Notes: generated by a model not told the origin, from the letters alone. Shown: positions 1 through 9,218, numbered from the stretch's first letter. The stretch is DNA of 64,000 bases from RAM1 sp943372515 (GCA_943372515.1 CALRYY010000005.1:22416-86415), one strand, 5' to 3'. Numbers and translations: made by a program.

Positions 1-1
1 G

Positions 2-457
2 GTGCGGAAAGTGGTCGATGCGCTCGGCTGCACCCGGAATGCCGGTGTCTTCCAGCAGGCTGATGGCGCGCTTGCGCGCCTCATCGTGGCTGACAGGCAG
101 GTGGGTCTGGATGGTTTCGGTCAGTTGCCGGCCGATGGAATACAGCGGGTTCAGCGAGGTCAGCGGGTCCTGGAAGATCGCGCCGATCTTGCGGCCACGG
201 ATGTGGCGCATCTGCTCATACGGCAGGTTGTCGATGCGCTGGCCTTCCAGCAGGATCTGGCCGCTGGCCACGCGTCCCGGTGGCTCCAGCAGGCCGATGA
301 TGGCGGCGCCCGTCAGGCTCTTGCCCGCGCCGGACTCACCCACCACACCCAGGATCTCACCGGGCGCGATGGCAAAGGAGATGTCGTCCAGCGCGCGCAG
401 CGTGCCGCGGCGGTTGGGGAACTCGACGACGAGATTTTTGACTTCCAGAAGACTCAT
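2..457 (-). CDS. Dipeptide/oligopeptide ABC transporter ATP-binding protein, N-terminal part (cut by window edge)
   Basis: This is the nucleotide-binding subunit of a peptide importer (DppD/OppD type) that powers uptake through the two permeases encoded upstream. The visible 152 residues begin MSLLEVKNLVVEF and contain a Walker A motif (GESGAGKS, about residues 39-46) and a Q-loop segment (IFQDPLTSLNPL). The ABC signature, Walker B and the C-terminal oligopeptide-type extension lie beyond base 1. The ATG at 457 is 7 bases downstream of the preceding permease stop, so the two are cotranscribed. Seen: Walker A and Q-loop. Inferred: peptide-type substrate, from the neighbours. Confidence 0.9.
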   Translation of the reverse strand, partial: MSLLEVKNLVVEFPNRRGTLRALDDISFAIAPGEILGVVGESGAGKSLTGAAIIGLLEPPGRVASGQILLEGQRIDNLPYEQMRHIRGRKIGAIFQDPLTSLNPLYSIGRQLTETIQTHLPVSHDEARKRAISLLEDTGIPGAAERIDHFPH

Positions 458-463
458 CGCGGC

Positions 464-1375
464 TTACCTCAGACGGGGGTTGAGTGCGTCGCGCAGCCAG
501 TCGCCCAGCAGATTCACCGACAGGGCAATGGTGATGAGCATGAGGCCAGGGAACACGGTGATCCACCATTCGCCCGAGAACAGGTAATCGTTGCCCACGC
601 GGATCAGTGTGCCCAGCGACGGCGAGGTGGGCGGCACGCCCACCCCCAGGAAGGACAAAGTGGCCTCGGTGATGATGGCCGTGGCCACCTGGATGGTGGC
701 CAGCACCAGCACCGGGCCCATGACGTTGGGCAGCACATGGCGCGCCATGATGCGCAGCGGTGCCACGCCAGTCACACGCGCAGCCTGCACGTATTCCTTG
801 TTGCGCTCAACCATGGTGGAGCCACGTACCGTTCGGGCGTACTGCACCCAGCCGGTCAGCGTGATGGACAGGATCAGCACGCCAAAGGCGACCGAGTCCT
901 GCGCGTTGGGAAACAGCGCACGGCCCACGCCGGCAATCAGCAGCGCCACCAGGATGGGCGGGAAGCTCAGCATCACGTCGCACAGGCGCATGAGCAGGGT
1001 GTCGATCCAGCCACCGCGAAAACCCGCCAGCAGGCCAAAGCCCACGCCGATCAGCATGGACAGCAGCACCGACACGGCGCCCACCACCAGCGAGATGCGC
1101 GCGCCGTAGAACAGCGCGGACAGAATGTCGCGGCCCTGGTCGTCAGTGCCCAGCAGGTATTTGGTCGTGCCGCCAGTGGACCACGACGGCGGCAGGCGTG
1201 CATCGCTGAGCTCCAGCGTGACCAGATCAAAAGGGTTGTGGGGTGCGATCAACCCGGCAAATGCCGAACAGAACACGCAGATGAAGGCAACCAGCGCCGC
1301 GGCCATGGCCATCGGAGAGGTGCGAAAGCTGTAGCCGACATCACTGTCGAGCCAGCGGGCGAGGACTTTTTTCAT
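464..1375 (-). CDS. ABC transporter permease, DppC/OppC type
   Basis: Inner-membrane permease subunit of the peptide-type ABC importer. The protein (303 residues from the ATG at 1375) has one N-terminal membrane segment after a cytoplasmic stretch (MKKVLARWLDSDVGYSF), then a periplasmic part containing LLGTDDQGRDILS, which is characteristic of DppC/OppC subunits. The binding-protein-dependent transport domain follows, with an EAA-type loop (EYVQAARVTGVAPLRIMARH) that contacts the ATPase. A start 10 codons further upstream is possible, but MKKVLARW is the usual type of start. It lies between a substrate-binding protein gene and the ATPase gene, same strand. Confidence 0.92.
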   Translation of the reverse strand: MKKVLARWLDSDVGYSFRTSPMAMAAALVAFICVFCSAFAGLIAPHNPFDLVTLELSDARLPPSWSTGGTTKYLLGTDDQGRDILSALFYGARISLVVGAVSVLLSMLIGVGFGLLAGFRGGWIDTLLMRLCDVMLSFPPILVALLIAGVGRALFPNAQDSVAFGVLILSITLTGWVQYARTVRGSTMVERNKEYVQAARVTGVAPLRIMARHVLPNVMGPVLVLATIQVATAIITEATLSFLGVGVPPTSPSLGTLIRVGNDYLFSGEWWITVFPGLMLITIALSVNLLGDWLRDALNPRLR

Positions 1376-1443
1376 TGTGGGCGAAAGAACTGCGGGGCGC
1401 CACACGGCTTGTGGCCGGCGGCGCCCGTCGCGGATTCAGCGGC

Positions 1444-3027
1444 TTACTTCTTGATGCTGATCCACTTGTAGGGCATGAAGTTGTCGGCCAGCTGGACCAG
1501 CTCTACCTTCTTGGACATGCCCCAGGCCAGCGCCTGCTGGTGCAGCGGCAGGTGGCCGATGTCGGCCGAATGCGCGTCAAACGCCTCCTTGATCATGGCG
1601 TCGCGCTTGCCCTTGTCGGTTTCGGACTGGATCTTTTTGGTCAGCTCGTCCACCTTGGGGTTGCAGTAGGCACCCAGGTTGAACTGGCCGGCGCCCTTGT
1701 CGTCCACGCAGGCCATCAGGGCATTCAGCGCGTTGTGCGCGTCATAGGTGCCCGGCGTCCAGCCCAGCAGGTAGAAGCTGGTGTCGCGGCGCAGGATCTT
1801 GGGGAAGTAGGTGCCCTTGGTCTCGGCGGCCAGGTTGATCTTGACACCAATGCGCGCCAGGTTGGCGGCCACCGTCTGGCAAATGCGTGCGTCGTTGACG
1901 TAGCGGTCGTTCGGGCAATTCAGCGTCACTTCAAAGCCGTTGGGGTAGCCTGCGTCGGCCAGCAGCTTCTTGCCAGCCTCTGCGTCGTACGGCAGGCGCT
2001 TGTTCTGCGCGTCGCTGAAGCCGTTGATGCCCGGGCCCACCATCAGCGCGGTGGGGTTGGAGGCACCGCGCATGACCGTGCGCTTGATGCCGTCAATGTC
2101 GATGGCCTGGTAGAAGGCCTGACGCACGCGCTTGTCCTTGAAGGGGTTCTTGCCCTTCACGTTGGAGTACAACAACTCGTCACGCTTTTGGTCCATGCCC
2201 AGGAAAATGGTGCGCAGCTCGGGGCCGGCCAGCACGCGCGCATTGGCGGCAGCGTTGATGCGGTCGATGTCCTGCACCGGCACAGGCTCCATCACATCGA
2301 CCTCGCCCGACAGCAATGCGGCCACGCGGGTGGCGTCGTTGCCGATGGGCGTGAAGATCACCTCACTGACGTTGCCGTCAATCTTGCCCCAGTAGTTGCC
2401 GTTGCGCACGAAGGTCGTGCGCACGTTGGGCTGGCGCTCGCGCAGGCGGTACGGGCCGGTGCCGTTGGCGCGGAAGGATGCTGCGTTTTCAATGCCCTTG
2501 CGGCGGTCCACCGGGCGCTGGGCCTGGTTGGTTTCGGACCACTTCTTGCTCATGATGTAGACCAGCGAGATCACGTCGGGCAGGATGGGAAACGGTGCCT
2601 TTGTCTCGATCTCGACGGTGAAGTCGTTGACCTTGCGCACTTCCTTGAAATCGTTGGTGTAGCTCTTCATGTCCGAGCCATCCACCTGAGTGCGCGCGAA
2701 CGAGAACAGCACGTCATCGGCGCTGAAGGGGGTGCCGTCATGGAACAGCACGCCCTTGCGCAATTCGAACCGCCACACGGTGGGCGAGGTCTGCTTCCAG
2801 GACGTGGCCAGGCCGGGCGCCAGGCTCAGGTCCTTGTTGCGGCCAACCAGACCTTCATACACGTTGCCGGTGACGGTGAGCTGCAACGACTCGTTGAGCG
2901 AGTGCGGGTCCATGGACAGCGCGTCGCCCTGGTTGGCAATGCGCACCGTCTGGGCGGATGCACCCAGGCTCATGGCGGCCACGGCGCAGAACACTGCGGC
3001 CGGGATCAGGTTGCGTTTGAGTTTCAT
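1444..3027 (-). CDS. ABC transporter substrate-binding protein (peptide-type, SBP family 5)
   Basis: Periplasmic binding protein of family SBP_bac_5 (DppA/OppA-like), 527 residues. It begins with a Sec signal peptide (MKLKRNLIPAAVFCAVAAMS, cleaved near GASA-QTVR). The family pattern DALSMDPHSLNES and the central GTGPYRL and NGNYWG segments are visible. The ATG at 3027 is preceded by a good ribosome binding site (AAGGAG, 7-8 bases upstream), which argues against an in-frame start at 3084. It is the second binding protein in this operon and closely resembles the one at 5433-7013, so the operon has two related ligand receptors for a single pair of permeases. The ligand cannot be read from sequence. 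Confidence 0.92.
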   Translation of the reverse strand: MKLKRNLIPAAVFCAVAAMSLGASAQTVRIANQGDALSMDPHSLNESLQLTVTGNVYEGLVGRNKDLSLAPGLATSWKQTSPTVWRFELRKGVLFHDGTPFSADDVLFSFARTQVDGSDMKSYTNDFKEVRKVNDFTVEIETKAPFPILPDVISLVYIMSKKWSETNQAQRPVDRRKGIENAASFRANGTGPYRLRERQPNVRTTFVRNGNYWGKIDGNVSEVIFTPIGNDATRVAALLSGEVDVMEPVPVQDIDRINAAANARVLAGPELRTIFLGMDQKRDELLYSNVKGKNPFKDKRVRQAFYQAIDIDGIKRTVMRGASNPTALMVGPGINGFSDAQNKRLPYDAEAGKKLLADAGYPNGFEVTLNCPNDRYVNDARICQTVAANLARIGVKINLAAETKGTYFPKILRRDTSFYLLGWTPGTYDAHNALNALMACVDDKGAGQFNLGAYCNPKVDELTKKIQSETDKGKRDAMIKEAFDAHSADIGHLPLHQQALAWGMSKKVELVQLADNFMPYKWISIKK

Positions 3028-3076
3028 CTTTGGCTCCTTGTGCAAGGGATGACGGTTGGAAAAAGAAAAAGCGCTT

Positions 3077-4318
3077 TCACGCATGAAGGACGGGGCCAGC
3101 CAGCGGCATGGACTGCTCGATCAGGCCGGCATGCAAGGCAGAGCCCAGCGGGAGGATGTCGTCATTGAAATCGTAGCGGCTGTTGTGCAGGAAACAGCTG
3201 CCCTCGCCGCCCTGACCGATGCGCAGGTAGGCGCCAGGCTTGACCTGCAACATGAAAGAAAAATCTTCGGCGCCCATGCTGGGCTCCATGTCGCGCACCA
3301 CATGGTCCTCGCCCACCAATGATTGCGCCACGTCAGCGGCAAACATTGCTTCGCGTGGTGAATTGACAGTAGCCGGGTAAATGCGCTCGTACTTCACGCT
3401 CGCGGTCGCGCCAAACGCCAGCGCCACGGCGCTGCACAACTCGTGCAGGCGGCGCTCGACCAAATCCTGCACTTCTGGGTTGAAGGTGCGCACAGTACCC
3501 ACCAGCGTGGCCTTGCCGGGCACCACACTCATGGCGCCCAGGTCGCCCGCCTGCATGCCACACAGGCTGATGACCGCGCCCTCTACAGGACGCACGTTGC
3601 GCGACACGATGCTTTGCACTGCCGTAATGATGTGGCCGGCCACCAGCACCGGGTCTACCGTCAGGTAGGCATGCGCGCCGTGGCCACCCTTGCCCGTGAT
3701 GTCGATGGTGATGCGGTCAGCGGCGGCCATCATGGCGCCAGGGTTCAGCCCCACGGTACCCGGGCGCATGCCGGGCCAGTTGTGCATGGCATACACCGAA
3801 TTGACCGGGAAGCGGTCGAACAGGCCGTCTTCAATCATGGCCTTGGCGCCAGCAAAGCCTTCTTCGCCGGGCTGGAAAATCAAAACGGCCGTACCGTCAA
3901 AGTTGCGCGTCTCGGCCAGGTAACGCGCCGCGCCCACCAGCATCGTCACATGCCCGTCGTGGCCGCAGCCGTGCATCATGCCGGGGCGCGCTGACTTCCA
4001 TGCGAAGTCGTTGTGCTCGGTCATGGTCAATGCGTCCATGTCGGCGCGCAGGCCTGTCATGCGGCCACTGCCGGACTGGCGACCCTTGATGATGGCGACA
4101 ACGCCGGTTTTGCCAATGTTGTCGTGGATCTCGTCCACGCCGCACAGCTTCAGTGCTTCCTTGACGCGTCCCGCGGTGTAGACCTCTTCAAAGCCCAGCT
4201 CCGGGTGGGCGTGCAGGTCACGCCGCAAAGCGGTCAGCTCGGGATGGAACTGTGCAATGTGCGCAAACGCCCGGCCGTTGGCCTTCAGGCGAGCAGGCTG
4301 CGTGAGTGGCGCCAGCAT
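3077..4318 (-). CDS. M20-family amidohydrolase/peptidase (hippurate hydrolase-like)
   Basis: Predicted cytoplasmic zinc- or manganese-dependent amidohydrolase of family M20D (HipO/amhX/indole-acetyl-amino-acid hydrolase-like). Metal-binding and catalytic segments seen: HAHPELGFEE near residue 36, MHGCGHDGHV, and GEEGFAGAKAMI, plus a central dimerisation domain. The ATG at 4318 overlaps the upstream permease stop (TGATG), so translation is probably coupled; a TTG at 4321 is the alternative. Its position inside a peptide ABC operon suggests that it hydrolyses the imported amide or N-acyl-amino acid. That role is inferred. Confidence 0.9.
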   Translation of the reverse strand: MLAPLTQPARLKANGRAFAHIAQFHPELTALRRDLHAHPELGFEEVYTAGRVKEALKLCGVDEIHDNIGKTGVVAIIKGRQSGSGRMTGLRADMDALTMTEHNDFAWKSARPGMMHGCGHDGHVTMLVGAARYLAETRNFDGTAVLIFQPGEEGFAGAKAMIEDGLFDRFPVNSVYAMHNWPGMRPGTVGLNPGAMMAAADRITIDITGKGGHGAHAYLTVDPVLVAGHIITAVQSIVSRNVRPVEGAVISLCGMQAGDLGAMSVVPGKATLVGTVRTFNPEVQDLVERRLHELCSAVALAFGATASVKYERIYPATVNSPREAMFAADVAQSLVGEDHVVRDMEPSMGAEDFSFMLQVKPGAYLRIGQGGEGSCFLHNSRYDFNDDILPLGSALHAGLIEQSMPLAGPVLHA

Positions 4319-5298
4319 CAATGCCCCCCCGCCTTGCCAAGGCGAAGGCGGGGGTCCACCGCAAAGTACAGCAGGTCAACGATGAGGTTGATCACCACAA
4401 AGATCAGCGCAATGAGGCACAGGTAGGCCGCCATCACCGGGATGTCGGCAAACGTCACGGCCTGGATGAACAACAGGCCCATGCCCGGCCACTGGAAGAC
4501 TGTCTCGGTGATGATGGCAAAAGCGATCAGGCCACCCAGCTGCAGGCCGGTGATGGTCATGACCGGCACCAGCGTGTTTTTCAGCGCGTGGCCGAAATGG
4601 ATGGCGCGGTTGGACAGCCCGCGGGCCCGCGCGAACTTGATGTAGTCGGTGCGCAGCACCTCCAGCATCTCGGCGCGCACCAGGCGCATGATCAGTGTGA
4701 GCTGGAAGATCGCCAGCGTGATGGCCGGCAACACGATGTGGTGCCAACCCTTGGCCTTGAGCAGACCGGTGGTCCACCAGCCGATTTGCATGGTTTCTCC
4801 GCGGCCAAAGCTGGGGAACCAGCCCAGCCCCACGGCAAATACCAGGATCAGCAAAATGCCGATCAGGAAGGTGGGCAGCGACACGCCCAGCAGCGAGATC
4901 GTCATGAACACCTGACTCAAAAAGCTGCCGCGGCGCAGGGCCGAGTAAACACCCATGGGAATGCCGATCAGCAAAGCCATCAAGGCCGCGACCATTGCCA
5001 GCTCGAGCGTAGCGGGAAAGCGTTCGGCAATCAGGCGCGACACCTTGGCGCCCTGGCGCAGGCTCAGGCCAAATTCACCCTGCGCCGCATTGACCAGGAA
5101 GTGCCAGAACTGCACGAAGAACGGCTTGTCCAGGCCCAGATCGGCGCGCAATTCGCGGATCTGCTCGGGCGTGGCGTCTTGCCCCAGCAGGAAGACCACC
5201 GGGTCGCCCACATACTGAAACAACAGAAAAGCAATGAAAGCGACCGTGATCATCACGATCACGGCCTGGATGAGGCGTTGCAGGATAAAGGCGAACAT
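4318..5298 (-). CDS. ABC transporter permease, DppB/OppB type
   Basis: Inner-membrane permease subunit with the DppB topology: an N-terminal helix (MFAFILQRLIQAVIVMITVA), a periplasmic loop with VFLLGQDATPEQIRELRADL, then a five-helix permease domain. The coupling loop reads DYIKFARARGLSNRAIHFGH. It is 326 residues, the normal length. It pairs with the DppC-type permease at 464-1375 even though a peptidase and a binding protein gene lie between them. Its stop codon overlaps the start of the M20 gene. A 9-bp hairpin separates it from the upstream binding-protein gene. Confidence 0.92.
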   Translation of the reverse strand: MFAFILQRLIQAVIVMITVAFIAFLLFQYVGDPVVFLLGQDATPEQIRELRADLGLDKPFFVQFWHFLVNAAQGEFGLSLRQGAKVSRLIAERFPATLELAMVAALMALLIGIPMGVYSALRRGSFLSQVFMTISLLGVSLPTFLIGILLILVFAVGLGWFPSFGRGETMQIGWWTTGLLKAKGWHHIVLPAITLAIFQLTLIMRLVRAEMLEVLRTDYIKFARARGLSNRAIHFGHALKNTLVPVMTITGLQLGGLIAFAIITETVFQWPGMGLLFIQAVTFADIPVMAAYLCLIALIFVVINLIVDLLYFAVDPRLRLGKAGGH

Positions 5299-5396
5299 TC
5301 GGTTTTACGCTAACAGGGTGACCGATGCTAGCAGCGCAAATGCCGTGCCAGCACAGGGGTTTCCTTTAGGTTTAAAGAAACTAATGTGCCATGAAA

Positions 5397-5418
5397 GGGA
5401 AGGCCCGCAGGCCTTCCC
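5397..5418 (-). terminator. Intra-operon hairpin between substrate-binding protein and permease genes
   Basis: GGGAAGGCC at 5397-5405 is followed by a 4-base loop and GGCCTTCCC at 5410-5418. Read leftward it is followed only by CTTTC, so it is probably a leaky terminator or a 3' stabilising hairpin. Such hairpins commonly let the binding protein be made in excess over the permeases. Confidence 0.55.
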
Positions 5419-5432
5419 CGGTCCCATCCTGA

Positions 5433-7013
5433 TCAATTGACCTTGATCAGACGCCAGTCGAGGCGGTTGTCAGCGCGGTGCGTCACGTCCACGTTCTTCT
5501 TCAGCGCCCAGGGGATGATCTGGTTGTGAAGGGGAATGTGCGACACGGTGTCGTTGCTCAGCTGCAGGCCTTCGGTCAGCAGGCGGTTGCGCACGGGCAG
5601 GTCGGTTTCGGTCTTGATGCGGTCGACCACGATGTCCATGCGCTCGTTCTTGTAACGACCTACGTTGTAGTTGCCGTCACCACCGGTGCCCACGCTGCGC
5701 GTGAGCGACTGCAGGCTGTACAGCGCATCAAACGTCGGCACGCCCCAGCCCAGCATGTAGATGCTGGCCTCGTAGCGCTGGATCATGGGGAAGTACGTCA
5801 CCAGCGGCATGGTGCGCAGCTTGGCCTTCACGCCGACCTTGGCCCACATGGCCGTCACGGCCTGGCAGATTTCCTCATCATTGATGTAGCGGTTGTTCGG
5901 GCAGGCAAAGTCCACCTCAAAGCCTTGGGGGTAGCCCGCCTCGGCCAGCAGCTTCTTTGACGTCTCGGGGTTGTAAGGGTGACGCTTGTGCACCCCCTCG
6001 GTCCAACCCGCCACCTGCGGCGCCACCAGGGCGCCGGTCGGCTGGCTCAGGCCGCGCATGGTCACGCGGTTCAGGCTGTCGCTGTCGATGGCCTGGTACA
6101 GGGCCATGCGCACCTTGACGTCTTTCAGCGGGTTCTTGCCCTTGACGTTGGAGCCCGGCAGCTCGTCGCGGAACTGGTCCATGCCGAAGAAGATCGTGCG
6201 GTTTTCAACACCATCAATCACCTTGAGGTTGGGGTTGGCACGCATGCGGCCCAGGTCCTGGGGGCTCGGGTCCAGGATGAAATCCACCTCGCCCGACAGC
6301 AAGGCGGCAACGCGCGTGGCTTCAGACTTGATGGGTGTGTAGATGATTTCGGTGACGTTGCTGTCGTTCTTGCCCCAGTAGTTGGGGTTGCGCACCAGCA
6401 CCAGCTTCTGGTCGGGCTGCCACTCTTTGACCATGTACATGCCCGTTCCCATCGCATTGCGGTGGGCAAAGGTCTCGTCCTTGGTGCGAATGTCCTTGGG
6501 CTCGACTGACTTGTTCTTTTCTGCCCAGGCCTTGCTCATGATGCGCAGCTCGGTCAGCTGGTTCAGCAGCACCGGATTGGGGCCTTTCATGATGAAGTCC
6601 ACCGTGGACTCATTGACCTTGACCACACGGTCAATGCCCTGCGCGTACACGGCGTAGTTGGACGTCTTGGTCATCGCGCGTCCGATGGAATACACCACAT
6701 CGTCAGCGGTAAAGGGCGTACCGTCACTGAACTTCACACCCGTGCGCAGGTTGAAGCGCACCTGGGTTGGGGAAATTTCGCGCCAGGACGTGGCCAGTTG
6801 GGCTTCGGGTTTGAAGGTCTGGCTGTTGTAGTACACCAGGGAGTCATACACGGCCGCATGCACGCCATTACCCAACGCATTGTTTTGCGAGTGGATGTCC
6901 AGCGTGGGAATGTCACTGGCGCTGGACCACTTGAACGGTTTGGCCTGCACGGCCGGGGCGGCTGCAATGGCGGCCATGGCAGCAGCGGAGATGAGTGCGA
7001 GTTTGAGCTTCAT
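5433..7013 (-). CDS. ABC transporter substrate-binding protein (peptide-type, SBP family 5), first gene of the operon
   Basis: Periplasmic peptide-type binding protein, 526 residues, with a clear Sec signal peptide (MKLKLALISAAAMAAIAAAP, cleavage near VQA-KPFKW). The SBP_bac_5 features include FKWSSASDIPTLDIHSQNN at the mature N-terminus, FSDGTPFTADDVVYSI and VLVRNPNYWG. It heads the leftward operon that continues with the permease, M20 amidohydrolase, second binding protein, second permease and ATPase. A sigma-70-like promoter lies just upstream (7042-7071). Compared with its paralogue at 1444-3027 it keeps the same length and order of motifs. Confidence 0.93.
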   Translation of the reverse strand: MKLKLALISAAAMAAIAAAPAVQAKPFKWSSASDIPTLDIHSQNNALGNGVHAAVYDSLVYYNSQTFKPEAQLATSWREISPTQVRFNLRTGVKFSDGTPFTADDVVYSIGRAMTKTSNYAVYAQGIDRVVKVNESTVDFIMKGPNPVLLNQLTELRIMSKAWAEKNKSVEPKDIRTKDETFAHRNAMGTGMYMVKEWQPDQKLVLVRNPNYWGKNDSNVTEIIYTPIKSEATRVAALLSGEVDFILDPSPQDLGRMRANPNLKVIDGVENRTIFFGMDQFRDELPGSNVKGKNPLKDVKVRMALYQAIDSDSLNRVTMRGLSQPTGALVAPQVAGWTEGVHKRHPYNPETSKKLLAEAGYPQGFEVDFACPNNRYINDEEICQAVTAMWAKVGVKAKLRTMPLVTYFPMIQRYEASIYMLGWGVPTFDALYSLQSLTRSVGTGGDGNYNVGRYKNERMDIVVDRIKTETDLPVRNRLLTEGLQLSNDTVSHIPLHNQIIPWALKKNVDVTHRADNRLDWRLIKVN

Positions 7014-7041
7014 GAAACCCTCTTGAATTGGAAAGAGGCCG

Positions 7042-7071
7042 ACTATGCAGCATGCGTGCCTGCTCCGTCAA
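7042..7071 (-). promoter_or_regulatory. Candidate sigma-70 promoter of the peptide ABC operon
   Basis: On the minus strand TTGACG (7066-7071) is followed after 18 bases by CATAGT (7042-7047), 28 bases before the ATG at 7013. The -35 box is nearly consensus and the -10 box is weaker. Confidence 0.5.
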
Positions 7072-7126
7072 AAGGGGTTTCCCGCAAGCCCTGTTGCGCC
7101 CGGGACACCCGGGCAGGCGCCAGGGA

Positions 7127-7888
7127 TCAGCGTGCCAGCTGGCTGTGGCTCGCGACCGGCAGCTGCACTGGGCCGTACCAGGCCTTGGCCGATGAACGGG
7201 TGTTGTCGCTGTCCGTCATGATGCCAATGCCCACCAGCGCACCAGGGGCTTCACCAAAGGCCTTTTCGTAGTCGGCACGAATGTCCCGCTCGTAGTCCAG
7301 CCACTGATTCAAATTGCCGCGGCCGGATTCGACCACCAGCTTGCGAATACGGTCGGTTCGCGGGTTGACGATCACGCTGCCCGCAGCTCGCTTGTTGCAC
7401 CACACGTACATCAATGTGGCGTAGGGCATTTCTTCGCCGGTCAAAGCCAGTGCAAGCTCAGAGAGGGCTGCGTTGCGCGCTGACAGCCTGGACCTGTCAC
7501 CCTCAAAAGCCAGAACAATACGAACAGGCGAATCATCAGCTTCACGCAACGCCATGTCCGCTTGCGAGATCAGCTCTGGAACTTTCCAGGAAAACCGCAC
7601 ATTGCCCAGGTCTGCAGGCTCCACGCGCACGGGCTTTCGCACCATGCTGGCCGACGCCAGCGACGTAGCCGCCATCGCATCCCGCCCGTCCTTGCGGGTA
7701 TAGGCAAATTGTGAACTCGTCTTGCCTGGCAGCGCGTAATGACGCCACTGCCCCTCTTGCAACGAAGACTGCCTTGCCCAAGGTGTAGCAGCCAGCTCCG
7801 GCGCGGGCGCCGTATCAGGCACGGCCGAGCATCCAGCCAGTACAGCGAGACACCCCAACCACATCACAACGACACGACAGTTTTGCAC
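7127..7888 (-). CDS. DUF3047-family lipoprotein
   Basis: A 253-residue predicted lipoprotein: the leader MQNCRVVVMWLGCLAVLAGC ends in a lipobox (LAGC), so the mature protein should be lipid-anchored at Cys20. The body carries a pattern I associate with DUF3047: VRFSWKVP, ALREADDSPVRIVLAFEGD, MYVWCNK and VVESGRGNLNQWLDYERDI. The function of this family is unknown to me. It is transcribed leftward, upstream of the ABC operon, and follows the porin terminator, so it is probably a separate unit. Confidence 0.8.
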   Translation of the reverse strand: MQNCRVVVMWLGCLAVLAGCSAVPDTAPAPELAATPWARQSSLQEGQWRHYALPGKTSSQFAYTRKDGRDAMAATSLASASMVRKPVRVEPADLGNVRFSWKVPELISQADMALREADDSPVRIVLAFEGDRSRLSARNAALSELALALTGEEMPYATLMYVWCNKRAAGSVIVNPRTDRIRKLVVESGRGNLNQWLDYERDIRADYEKAFGEAPGALVGIGIMTDSDNTRSSAKAWYGPVQLPVASHSQLAR

Positions 7889-7924
7889 GCCTCAAGACCC
7901 CAGTTGTTTAAACGTACGTTCTCA

Positions 7925-7952
7925 AAAAAAAAGCCGCCCTAAGGCGGCTTTT
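7925..7952 (-). terminator. Rho-independent terminator downstream of the porin gene
   Basis: AAGCCGCC (7931-7938), loop CTAA, GGCGGCTT (7943-7950). Read leftward the stem runs into an uninterrupted T tract (complement of the A run at 7924-7932). It serves the leftward porin gene that ends at 7993. Confidence 0.9.
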
Positions 7953-7992
7953 CCAGTCTGCTTGCAAAGCCGGCACAAGGCCAGCGAAGCAA

Positions 7993-9072
7993 TTAGAAGC
8001 TGTGACGGATACCGAAATCGTAGCCGGTCGACTTGTCGTTGGCTGCAGTCACGGCGCCGTTCAGGGCTTGGGCTGCGCCACCGCTGTTGCTCGTACGAGC
8101 GAACGTGGTGTACAGAGCCGTACGCTTGGACAGGTTGTGCACGTAGCCGATGGCGTACTTGTTGGTCTTGGCGCTCACAGCAGCGTTGTTCTTGCTGCGC
8201 GAGTAAGCCAGACGGATTTCGCCAGCGCCCATGGGGATCAGGCCGCCGATCAGGTAGCCGGTTTGGGTCACGTTAGCCGGGGCCGACACGCGGTCACGGT
8301 TGTAGTGAGCCATGACCTTGGCCACGCCGAAGTCATACTGGCCGCCAATGTTGGTGGTCTTGATGTCGCCGGTGGCGTAGTTGGTGCTGGAGAAAGCCAG
8401 AGCAACGTTGACCGGGCCGGCTGCGTAGCCGAGACGCAGGCCAGCGCCCTTGCCGTCGTCTTCCGTGGCAGCGCCAGTCTGGTTGTTCTCACCCAGGTAG
8501 TACTGGATCTGGCCGTAGAAGCCGCCCAGGTTACGGGGCAGGAAGTAGCCCATGCTGTTGGAAGCGCGAACGGTGACGGGGCCGCCGAGGCTGGAGTTCA
8601 GGGTCTGGGTGGTGCCCACGCCGTTCGTGCCGAACGGATCGAACACGGTCAGGTTCCAGAATTGCGGGCTGTAGTCACGGCCCAGGCGGATTTCGCCGAA
8701 ACCACCAGCCAGGCTGACGGTCGAACGACGGTTGAAGGTCAGGCCTTGACCGCCACCAATGCCAGCCACGGCGCCGCCGGTGGTCTGGTTGTTGGTGTTG
8801 GTAGCAGCGCCACGGCCGTCGTCGTTGGTCACGCCGGCTTCCAGCCAGAAGCTGGCGGACATGCCACCGCCGAGGTCTTCCGTACCACGGAAGCCCAGAC
8901 GGCTGGAGTTGTAACCGGAGTTGGTCAGCTGGGTCTTGTCGGAAGAACCGACGCCGCTGCCATTACCAACAGCCAGCGTCGCGTCAACGATACCGAACAG
9001 GGTGACAGAAGATTGGGCAGAAGCCACGCCGGCGGTCGCCAGCACAGCCAGAGCAATCAGGGACTTTTTCAT
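7993..9072 (-). CDS. Outer-membrane porin (Gram-negative general porin family)
   Basis: Trimeric beta-barrel porin of the betaproteobacterial type (Omp32/OpcP-like), 359 residues. It has a Sec signal peptide (MKKSLIALAVLATAGVASA, cleaved before QSSVTLFG), the mature start SSVTLFGIVDA, the family segment SRLGFRGTEDLGGG, and a C-terminal strand ending in Phe (YDFGIRHSF), needed for BAM-dependent insertion. The start at 9072 is chosen over 9087 because it begins the signal peptide and is preceded by GGAG. It is monocistronic, with a strong terminator behind it and a 285-bp upstream region; high expression is expected. Confidence 0.95.
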   Translation of the reverse strand: MKKSLIALAVLATAGVASAQSSVTLFGIVDATLAVGNGSGVGSSDKTQLTNSGYNSSRLGFRGTEDLGGGMSASFWLEAGVTNDDGRGAATNTNNQTTGGAVAGIGGGQGLTFNRRSTVSLAGGFGEIRLGRDYSPQFWNLTVFDPFGTNGVGTTQTLNSSLGGPVTVRASNSMGYFLPRNLGGFYGQIQYYLGENNQTGAATEDDGKGAGLRLGYAAGPVNVALAFSSTNYATGDIKTTNIGGQYDFGVAKVMAHYNRDRVSAPANVTQTGYLIGGLIPMGAGEIRLAYSRSKNNAAVSAKTNKYAIGYVHNLSKRTALYTTFARTSNSGGAAQALNGAVTAANDKSTGYDFGIRHSF

Positions 9073-9189
9073 TGCAAGTTTCTCCAAGGTTAAACATAGG
9101 GCTCCGGTTCGACGGGTTCACTTGAGTGCAGGCACGCAATGTGCTCCCACCGGATCCCCGGGCCAACCTCCTTTTGGGAAGTTGGATGT

Positions 9190-9218
9190 ATTGCAACAGA
9201 GCGGGCTTTCTTTCGCAA
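9190..9218 (-). promoter_or_regulatory. Candidate porin promoter
   Basis: On the minus strand TTGCGA (9213-9218), a 17-base spacer, and TGCAAT (9190-9195). This would give a 5' UTR of about 110 bases before the ATG at 9072. Four of six positions match consensus in each box, so the call is tentative. Nothing else is evident in the 9073-9357 gap. Confidence 0.3.
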
